From Tillus elongatus (Eukaryota > Arthropoda > Insecta > Coleoptera > Cleridae), in the NCBI GenBank assembly GCA_964006375.1, contig OZ023262.1:88639654-88703653 (forward strand): a stretch of DNA of 64,000 nucleotides. Reading direction: 5' to 3'. Below are positions 51,365 through 64,000 of this stretch, one piece after another. Position numbers and translations under genes: made by a program. Each line of letters begins with the position of its first letter. Within the stretch, counting starts at the first letter, position 1. Under the pieces are notes generated by a model. It had not been told where the DNA came from, did not search any database, and was given only the letters and a program-made list of their open reading frames with translations.

Positions 51365-53680
51365 TATGTGCCATCTAATACAGATTTTATTATGGTTACG
51401 TTCTTCGAGGTTCTTCATCTTGCTCTTTGGGCTTCTGTGAATGCGATAGACAACGTCATTGATTTATTTCACTATCTTATACGGACCTTTCTATAATTTC
51501 TGTAGTTTCGGTGACTGTCCCTAGCGTCGTACTGGATTGTAGAACCACACCCGATATCCTTCTTTAAAACCAGCCAAGTTAGCTCGCAGGTCATATCGGG
51601 TCTTAATGAGGTCGATTTCTACTCGTATATGCATTCTGACAGCAGAGTGGTTGGCTTCCATTTTTCTTTCCAAATCTTTGATGCAAACACCAGTTGAACG
51701 TGGAGATTCTGTGGCTGTTTCGAGTATAAGCTCAGGAGAAAGTCTTAATCCTCGCCCAAAAATCACGCTGGCTGGGCATATCCGGTAGCATCATGTACGG
51801 CCGAGCGGTATGCCAGGAGAAATAGTGGAATGTGCATGTCCCAATCCGTTTGGTGTTCATTGACAAATATTCTTAAATGGTATTTCAATGTAGCATTAAA
51901 TCTTTCCATCTTTTCGTCAGTGGTGCGCCATATCTGTAGAACAACTTAATTACCAATACTTCTCCAACGGCGGTGGGTCTCTTGATTCGGGACCGCAAAC
52001 ACTTCTGGCACTTACTAAAATAATCCATGGCTACAAGCCTATAGCGTTTCTGCATCTGTGCGAAAAAGAACCAGCCATATGAATTGCAATTCTTTCGAAT
52101 GGGGCTCCCACGTTATACTGCATCATTCGGCCGCTGATTTGATTTTGACGACGATTGGTCCAAATAAAGGGTGTCTTTTCTTTCGTCAGTTTATGCAAGG
52201 GTTTGGCGAATTAGACAAACCCCTTTACAAACGGCGGCAATACTTGCAGTTACCCAAAAAACAACTAATGTACATTGGTTAGAATTCGCCAGTTCATAAT
52301 AGTCTGTCTTCTCTGGGTCGATTTTGACTCCATCAGGGGTCATAAGGTGGCCCAAATACTTGACAGCTTTTTGAAAGAGACAGCATTTGTTTGCATTCAA
52401 TTTCAAATTGGCTCTCTTCGACATTCTTCATGTAATCTTCGAACGACTTTCCTAAGATAATGACGTCATCTAGATACACAAGGCATGTCTTCTAATGTAG
52501 GTCTTTAATAACTGTCTCCATTAGACCTTCAGAGATGGCTGGAGCATTACACAATCCAAGCGGCATAACGTTGAATTGCCACAGTCCACTGCCAGTGGTA
52601 AACGCAGTATTTCTGTCTCTGTGTCCAATCTTGACTTTCCAGTAGCCACTTCTCAAGTCCAATGTTAAAAACCATCTAGCGCCTGCCAACTTATAAAGTG
52701 TATCGTCAGTTCTGGAAAGTGATTTGTCGTCTTTCTTAGTGATATCATTCAATCGGTGATAATGTACACAAAACCTTGTGGAGCTATCTTGCTTTTTAAC
52801 TAGCACTACCGGAGATGCCCAATAGCTTTGAGATGGTTCCATAACTTAGGACTGCTCCATCTCCCTTAGCATGGTGTCAACTTAGTGCTGTTTTGCCAAT
52901 TGTATGCTTCTCAAAGATTTCTTAATTGCTACAGATGTCCCAATATCAATGCGATGGCGTGCTAGATCTGTTTCTACAAATCGTTCTTGCGGGTTACGAA
53001 AATGTTGCAATATTTTGACAGCAATTTAGCCAATGCTTGTTTCTGTAGTGGCGAAACATTTTCAGTAGCTTCTGCTAAAATGTTACGTAGATGTTGTAGC
53101 AGCGGCTCACCCTGGGTGGACAAGGCTGGGTCTTCTTGCTCGTGGCAACGCCGTATGATGGCTACCGACGAAAATGTTCTGATTTCGGTGCCTTTGGGAA
53201 TTTTCTGATCAAAGCGTTTCAGGTTGGCTATTTTAACAGCTGTCAGTTCTTTTGGCTGAACGAGATTTTTACCGACTAGTACAGCTTTGTTGAAAGAATC
53301 ATTGTGTTCTGTTTCTGTAATGCCCCGAAAGATCTCCAACCATTCTCAATGCGATAATAATCTTACTTTGGGCTCTCACAATGACATCTTCGTTGGCCGT
53401 GATTTTCCGGACTGCAAGTCTATTGACAGTCGACATAACTACTTTCTCCTCACCGATATTTATTCAGCACATTGTTCTAGAGATCTAACTTGGCACCGTG
53501 AGCTTGTAAATCATCTGAGCCAAATATACTAGGGTCTGATATGGCTGCAACAATAACTCGTTGTTTGGTCTTCCAACTTCCAATTTGTAACTTGACCTCA
53601 GTCTCACCGAATACACAAATCTGTTCGCCACAAACTGCAGTCACTTTATAGAAACGCATACAGCCAGTCTTGAGCTGCTG
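51365..53680 (-). pseudogene. Gypsy (412/mdg1-like) pol with RNase H/integrase deletion
   Basis: Minus-strand LTR-retrotransposon pol. Order: protease remainder (53477-53659, FGETEVKLQIG and VIVAAISDPSIFGSD), connector (52974-53339), RT (52492-52842) with SYWASPVVLVKKQD, RFCVHYHRLN, LDLRSGYWKV and FTTGSGLWQFNVMPLGLCNA, then VYLDD at 52465-52476 and ANLKLNANKCCLF. Near 52140 the sequence jumps from the end of RT (TPFIW-like) to integrase: MQYNVGAPFERIAIHM and MDYFSK, then HLRIFVNEHQTDWD, and 51521-51766 with KTRYDLRANLAGFKEG. So RNase H, the integrase zinc finger and part of the core are deleted. Protease DTG, gag and LTRs were not identified. Confidence 0.88.
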
Positions 53681-53689
53681 TTTTGTTTA

Positions 53690-55336
<1,647 letters not shown>

Positions 55337-55646
55337 GGGCTCAGCAAGTGCGTTATGGAAGTGAATTTTCATAAAAATGTTTTTAATTACAAATATATCG
55401 CTCAAATGCGAGCAGGCATCAATTTGGTTACCGGTATAACCTATATAGTAGGAACCATGTGCCATATTTTATCAAAATAATTATTTGAAAATGTACAAAA
55501 ATTTTTCGAAAATAAACTTTAAATGTTTCTGAGAAAACTAGTCTCCTAGCCAATGAACCTTAGGTTAATAGCAAATTGAGTTATTGAAATTTGAAAGATT
55601 TAATGAAAATTCGCAACCAAAACGCCCTTGTTAGGTTCATACAAAC
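55337..55646 (+). repeat. T310 element with inverted hairpin termini
   Basis: Left end ctcagcaagtgcgttatgg with aagtgaattttcat, and right end, reversed, gaacctaacaagggcgtttt with gcgaattttcatt. About 310 bp, non-coding. The body (ttggttaccggtataacc, agtctcctagccaatgaacc) is shared with 58611-58900. Confidence 0.65.
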
Positions 55647-55714
55647 ATTTTCCGAAAATAAAGTTAACCAACAAAACTTACGTTAATAGCAATTCGAGTT
55701 ATTGAAAATGGAAG

Positions 55715-56450
55715 GAATTAATGAAAATTTGCTACAAAAACGCAGTTACTGCGTCCAGGTTTTTTCTTACAAACATGCATCATATTTCGATAAAAAATGC
55801 TAAAATGCAGTAACGGATTTGTTCTTCGAAAATTAGCTAAAAATTATAGACTGTTAAACCATAAACTTCATAAACCTACAGCGAAAGCATCAACTTAACT
55901 AAACCGACAGCCAAAGCATCAGAGAAAGGGTCTATTTGAAATGAATTTTCTGTAAATTTTTTGGTAAAATGTAGGACAATGACGGTTGAATCTGAAACTT
56001 AAGGGTTCACAGAACACTCTCTTGCAACATTTTCTTTTCACAATCCGTATTTGTTTCACGTTTTTCCCTAAACATTGCCAATTTTGACGTTTTAAATTGC
56101 GAGTTTGGCGTTTTAAATTGAGAGTTTGACGTTTTATATTGCGAGTTTGACGTTTTGAGGATAACTAAAAATGTGTTGCTTTAGCTGCCCGTAATTTTTT
56201 TGTCCTCAAACTTAAAGACCTAAATTTTGGTACATGGTTCTCTCTTTATAATGCAAATACGCGTACCAAATTTGGTTGCCCTCACTTTGTTATTTCTGGA
56301 AATATGAATTTTTTAGAAAGAAAACACAAAATTTTCCGGGAAAACCTGGTCCGCTTTTCCTGGCTAACGAACTTATCCAAGGCACTTATAGAAGGAAGGT
56401 ACTCATTAAATTTTATCAAGATCGGTCTATTATTTTTTGAGTTATCGGTA

Positions 56451-56543
<93 letters not shown>

Positions 56544-56590
56544 CACGGATCTCCCCATTAGTGAATTTTTTAAAGAAAATTTGAATCACC
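55715..56590 (-). repeat. TAR-I, near full length, minus
   Basis: From the hairpin terminus (acgcagttactgcgtcc on plus, near 55740) through the whole body in reverse: ggtctatttgaaatgaattt, ggacaatgacggttgaat, four GTTTGACGTTTT-like blocks, ttttccgggaaaacctgg, gagttatcggtacg, then TA 56453-56540 and ggatctccccattagtgaat. The left arm is shortened. Confidence 0.85.
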
Positions 56591-56679
56591 AACAACTTAT
56601 GGGCCACCCTGTAATTGTAGAAATATTTTTTAAGATGTAGCTTAACACACCCTATAATTAATATATAAAAAATTTTTCG

Positions 56680-57470
<791 letters not shown>

Positions 57471-57589
57471 GGTTAGAATATCAACTAATTTTTAGTATTA
57501 TTGAATATAAGTATAGAAACACGGTCCTTAGGCACAAGGAAATTACATTTATTTATGCGCACTCATGACAACTATAAATAAAAAGTTCG

Positions 57590-57665
57590 GGACGCAGCAA
57601 GTGCGTTATAGTAGTGAATTTTCATAAGAAATGTACACTATTAGTAAGATATTCTATTAAAAAAA
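57590..57665 (+). repeat. T590 left terminus
   Basis: gggacgcagcaagtgcgtta with tagtagtgaattttcataag and gtacactattagtaagatat, identical in order to 21413-21485. The body then diverges. Confidence 0.75.
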
Positions 57666-57955
57666 TGGAAACGTAAAATTAATAAGAAATAATACATATT
57701 TCTCACCGTTTTTATTTAGGAAATTTTTTCTTTAGAATAATGAGGTTTTCCTTTACTTTTCTAAAGTAATGAACACTCGATTTTGTGATGTTTAATACGT
57801 TGTCATGAAACTATTTGACACGTGGAATAAAAAATAAAATCAAAATCAATTTTTAACAACACTCGTGATAATTTGTTGATTATATGCTGTTATCAGTATT
57901 TAGTTAACGGACTTTTATCGCAGTATGGATTTGGAACTTAATGAATAAAAACAAT
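57666..57955. other. No recognisable feature
   Basis: AT-rich DNA between a T590 terminus and a transposase relic. Confidence 0.35.
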
Positions 57956-57959
57956 AGTG

Positions 57960-58385
<426 letters not shown>

Positions 58386-58610
58386 ATGGTTTAAAAAAAC
58401 CGTTTATCCATTTAATTTTTGCAAGATATTATACTGCTTCCTAAAGCTTATTGAATTTTACATTTGTGTTCATTGAGAGAAATACATATTTACATTAAAG
58501 AAAAATAATGTTTCTTTTTTGCCATCATTATGGTTGCCGATTCCTCAGAAACAAAATATGCACAAATTTATTATTGAAATACAGGGAGGAATTATCAAAA
58601 ATATAAAAAG
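58386..58610. other. No recognisable feature
   Basis: AT-rich DNA. Nothing recognised. Confidence 0.35.
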
Positions 58611-58900
58611 TCTGGACGCAGCAAGTGCGGTATGGTCGTGAATTTTTATAAAAATCTTTTTAATAGCAAACTTTTTTTAATGAAATACGTCAAATTTGGT
58701 TACCAGTATAGCTTATATGGTAGAAATTCATCTAAATGAGTTTATTTTCTGAATAGGTCTAAAAATTCTCCGACAATTAAACAAAAATGTTCCCACAAAA
58801 ACTGGCTAACAAACCTCTTCAAGCTATTTAATCCCAAAAAGCTTATCGACAAAATTCGCTAAAAAAAAATTTTGCACGAAAATCCAAAAACATTGTTTTT
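58611..58900 (+). repeat. T310 element, right end decayed
   Basis: Left terminus ctggacgcagcaagtgcgg, then tcgtgaatttttataaaaat, ttggttaccagtatagct and aactggctaacaaacctc, as in 55337-55646. Confidence 0.65.
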
Positions 58901-59009
58901 ACAATAACTCATTAAATTGTATTATATTATGTTATTAGGCGCTTCAGTTCAAAGACAGAAAATACCGGTGTTCCATTTGAGTTACGGCTTTTTTAAAATT
59001 CAGTCCTTA

Positions 59010-59290
59010 TTTAAGAGCGCCCTCTATATAGCATTTTAATTTTGCGAAGAATAATATGAACGGAGACTCTCTCTTTCCCTTCTCTGAATGCCTGAATCTT
59101 ATGGGACCCTGTTATCTATTGCTTAAAACGCCGTATCATTACTTTTAATATGTACCAAAAATGTGAAAAGTTGCAAGACGATTGAAATACTTTGAAAACG
59201 ATGAACGCTATATAGTGTTATTCCCTACAAACATGCATTATAATTCGGTAAAAAATGAAAAAATGCAATAATGTAAGGGGTGTTCAAAAA
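59010..59290 (+). repeat. R300 dispersed repeat
   Basis: acgccgtatcattactttt, aaaagttgcaagacgatt, tgaaaacgatgaacgc, ataattcggtaaaaaatg and gtaaggggtgttc follow the same order as the other two copies. Confidence 0.65.
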
Positions 59291-59309
59291 AAAGGGGAAT
59301 CTGTAACAA

Positions 59310-59600
59310 CAGTGACTTATGGGCCATCTTGTGATTGTTAAAATAATTTTATAAGATGCAGCTCAAGATACCGTATAATTAACGTATTTATTTTTTTTCT
59401 CGTATCTTGTATAATAACGGATATATTGAGCTTTACCGTAGAAATGCATCACCCCGTATATATGTAAACAGATAGAAACTGAAACTAACTCCAAATATGG
59501 GTTCTAGGGGGCCTAGTTCGCGCTCATTAGAAAATAGCTTTTAAAACTACAAAAATCGCATTCTGCTCATTAGCGAATTTTTCTTACGAAAATTCGCAAA
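59310..59600 (-). repeat. TAR variant without long array
   Basis: cttatgggccatcttgtgat, tcgtatcttgtataataacg, tagaaatgcatcaccccg, then only tatatatg, then the reverse left arm (gggttctagggggcctagtt, cgcgctcatta) and palindrome (tagcgaatttttcttacg, aaaattcgcaa). Confidence 0.7.
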
Positions 59601-59895
59601 AACTTATATACTATTAAACCGTTAACTCTATAAATAAAACTACTGCCAAAGCATCAGAGAAAGGGTCTATTTGAAATTAATTTCCTGGAAATATTTCAGT
59701 AAACTGAAGGACAATGACGGTCGACGCTGAACCTTAAGGGTTTGTAAAACACTCTTCTTGCAAAGTTTTCTCTACATAACCCATGTCCCATTCAAGTTAT
59801 TTGCTTAAATGTTGCCAGTTTTGACGTTTCAATTTGCGATTTCAACGTTTTAAGAGGAAAACTACAAAAATATTTTCTTTAAAAGCCTATAGCTT
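59601..59895 (-). repeat. TAR-I right-body fragment, minus
   Basis: actgccaaagcatcagagaa, ggtctatttgaaattaattt, aaggacaatgacggtcgac and gttttgacgtttcaatttgc, cut at 59896 by the palindrome of the next element. Confidence 0.8.
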
Positions 59896-60440
<545 letters not shown>

Positions 60441-61290
60441 ATAAAGATGTTAAAGTAATATACAGTCTAAGATATCACTTCGAATTACATGAGGCATTTC
60501 ACACGGTTAATGTTTTCAAGCATGGTTAGACTGTGAATATGCAATTCTGAGTACATAATTCAAAATCGACCAAGTCACCTGACAATTAAATATAAATGAG
60601 CCGGGTTGCCAGATATAATAAAATTTCATTTGAATCTTAAAATGTAAAACATATGGTTATAACACATATTTGTACTACTTATTAATGACAAATAAAAGTT
60701 TACAATAAATTAATCCATCCATTAAATGTCGTTTTATATTGATGAGTGACCAATTCCTTGTCTTATTTTCAAAAAATAATTACAATCTAATTTGTACAAT
60801 ATGATCGTTGCATGCGATGACATCACAGTGCGAGTTGCATCGTTTCGTCGAGACACACGAGACCTAACGTTAACGTTAATAAACAATCACCATGGACATC
60901 TTATTTATATTCTTATTAAAAGAGAAATCTTATTTTACATTTTTATTATTATTTAAATAGATAATGTGGGACGCTAAAATAATTATATGTTATAAATGGT
61001 AAGTAAAATATTACTTAAATAACTTTCACTAATAACTAACCAAGGTATTTGTTTTTGTTATTTGCTTATAGGTTATGTTATAAACTTAAAGTTGAAACTG
61101 CATATTGTATAGTGATAATCTTCTTATCTTTAAGTTAGTGCTGTTTTGGAAAAACGCAATGCACCCGTTTTTTAAAAGGGATAAAAGATACAAAGAAGAA
61201 AGGTGCTTGCTCAAACAATAAATTCAAATTTCTAAACATTATTTTTTTGTTATTATTGAGCAAAATGAAATTAAGTTACATATTAAAAAA
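60441..61290. other. No recognisable feature
   Basis: AT-rich DNA with a small GC-richer patch near 60810-60890. Nothing recognised. Confidence 0.45.
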
Positions 61291-61299
61291 AAAAAATTC

Positions 61300-61832
61300 G
61301 GAACGCAGCAAGTGCGTTATAGTAGTGAATTTTCATAAGAATTGTACACTGTTAGTAAGATATACTATTAAAACTAATTCTTTAAATTTAAATGTACCTT
61401 TGAGATCAGTCCTAGTTAGCGATTATTTGAAAAAAATTGTTTTATATGGAGCTACTAAATTCAAATTTGGTCTTAGATATAATATGTAAATACTGCTAAA
61501 GTTTTTCAGAAAACAATTAATTATTTACAAAGGGAGGGAGTGTACCTGTCAAATTATAAATACAGCCGGAATTTTTCCTTATTAATTGTTTGGATGGCTT
61601 TGTTTTAGTCAACACATCCAGGTTTGGCAAACAATAAACAACAGAAAAGGTTTTTTAAAACAAATTTGTAGTTATCCGCGAAGCTCAGTATATTATTTTT
61701 CTTTCATTTATTATCCACGTGCGTTTACATAGGTGTTACTAAGATTCAAGATTGAAGACTCTGGCTTAATGGGAAATTTACTGAGCTATCGGATATGAAA
61801 TATTTTTACAAAAATTTTCTACCATAACATAA
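61300..61832 (+). repeat. T590, right end replaced by a TAR
   Basis: The left terminus is intact (ggaacgcagcaagtgcgtta) and the body order matches 21413-22003 up to ttctaccataacat, where the last about 20 bp of the terminus should follow. Instead aaaaccctta and a TA array begin. Confidence 0.75.
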
Positions 61833-61836
61833 AAAC

Positions 61837-61839
<3 letters not shown>

Positions 61840-61890
<51 letters not shown>

Positions 61891-62005
61891 ATAAACATAT
61901 ATAATTGAAACTGACCCCGGGTATGTGTTCTACTCTCATTCGAAGAAATTTTTTTTAAATTCAATAGCCTTGATCTCCTCGCTGGTGTATGTTTTTTTAA
62001 GCAAA
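61840..62005 (-). repeat. TAR-I array and left arm, minus
   Basis: TA 61840-61877 with tatgtatgtatataaacat, gaccccgggtatgtgttct, tctcattcgaagaaatttt and tgatctcctcgctggtgt. It has no right body: the array joins the T590 directly. Confidence 0.75.
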
Positions 62006-62600
62006 TTAACAATACATTTCTCCATGGGGTCTAATTTCAAGGTCATTTGCCTTTTCGCTAATTCGGACATTAAAAATACATTACTACCTATACCTGAAAA
62101 TATATATCGGAAAATTGCAAGTGCGTCGCATAGGATGTTGGATATTTCCTTATTTAAATCTGTCGACTTCTGTGTTCACCTTCAGGGCCGCTTTCTCTTC
62201 TAACGTCAGGTGTGAAATCGATCATCCCTTGAGGAAATGAAGCTCCAATCCCAAGTCTCCGTGCGCTCGAACCTCCTTCCGTATTCAATCTCTCAGACAA
62301 ATGTCGCTTATATGGAAATATATCATGATAAATACACTGAAGTTCGTTTCCCTTTTTCGATCTATTTCATTTTCTCCCTAGTAGAGTCGAACACGAGCAA
62401 TCAAAGGAAGCAGTGTCTCCACGAGCTGGTAATGCTATTTGTGGCTTTTAGCGCTGAGTGCGATACCGAAACAAAATTGAATTGTTCAAGTTATATCACC
62501 CAATAAGATCAAAAACTTGTTTCTATTGAGAGAATCTCGTGGAAGTTCATAAACCTAGAATGTTTCGTAAAACGAAAAATTCTTTAATGAAGAGATCTGT
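62006..62600. other. Unrecognised, with two open plus-strand frames
   Basis: Frames 61925-62203 and 62237-62506 (about 90 codons each) have mixed composition but no motif I recognise and no continuity with each other. The first starts within TAR sequence. They may be chance or a very old relic. Confidence 0.3.
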
Positions 62601-63835
<1,235 letters not shown>

Positions 63836-63882
63836 GAAGATTGGCACCTGTGATGAGCACTGAAAATTACAATTTGATTCTG
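63836..63882 (+). repeat. Fragment of the Penelope-like terminal block
   Basis: agattggcacctgtgatgag, then cactgaaaattacaattt, resembles 49693-49735. Too short to assign firmly. Confidence 0.4.
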
Positions 63883-64000
63883 ATTTTTTTTTTATTCAGA
63901 TTTACGTGGCTATTAAATTTGCAGTTATCAAATTTGCTGCACCATCTCTTTTAGAAAAAAAAAATTGTATCGATAATACCAAGAGTAATAATACTTATTA

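Overview
This window looks like intergenic DNA from an arthropod, most probably an insect. It is AT-rich and made almost entirely of mobile DNA: a gypsy-type errantivirus with a baculovirus-F-like envelope remnant, a 412/mdg1-type Gypsy, I/R1/Jockey-type and RTE LINEs, a Penelope-like element, DUF4817/mariner-superfamily transposases and tRNA-derived SINEs. I found no intact host gene. The only possible exception is a broken THAP-like fragment near 28.8 kb. Nearly all long reading frames are either transposon remnants or (YI)n artefacts read through TA microsatellites.

The dominant feature is about 29 long (TA)n arrays (roughly 40 to 160 bp each, about 2.7 kb in all). Most sit inside copies of a dispersed non-autonomous repeat that I label TAR here. 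One TAR end is a long palindrome built on TTAGTGAATTTTC / GAAAATTCACTAA. The middle is the TA array, and the other end carries a small hairpin (ACGCA-GCAAG-TGCGT) followed by GTAGYGAATTTTC. Two sub-types (TAR-I and TAR-II) share this plan but differ in body sequence. The same hairpin terminus also bounds about 590-bp and 310-bp repeats (labelled T590 and T310). The set resembles Helentron-associated or mini-me-type microsatellite-bearing repeats, but the class is unproven.

Layout: 0-9 kb holds TAR copies, two errantivirus fragments (pol, then pol-env) and SINEs. 9-16.6 kb holds a TA-flanked 1.8-kb LTR-like element, a TAR split by a LINE 3' end, and an oppositely oriented LINE reverse transcriptase. 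17-20.7 kb is featureless AT-rich DNA. 21.4-24 kb is a tandem duplication with nested retro-insertions. 24-34 kb holds TAR copies, SINEs, a THAP-like fragment and back-to-back mariner fragments. 34.3-36.4 kb is a complete but dead mariner with about 290-bp inverted ends inside a TA array. 39.6-41.4 kb is a Penelope-like element with an inverted 5' piece and a hammerhead-like motif. 43-54 kb holds LINE fragments, another hammerhead-like structure and a deleted Gypsy. 54-64 kb is TAR clusters and unrecognised DNA.

The parts do not work as a pathway. They are a layered record of insertions, with TA arrays acting repeatedly as landing sites. TAR, T590, T310, R300, SINE-A and SINE-B are my own labels. 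I had no database search and family calls rest on motif recognition.
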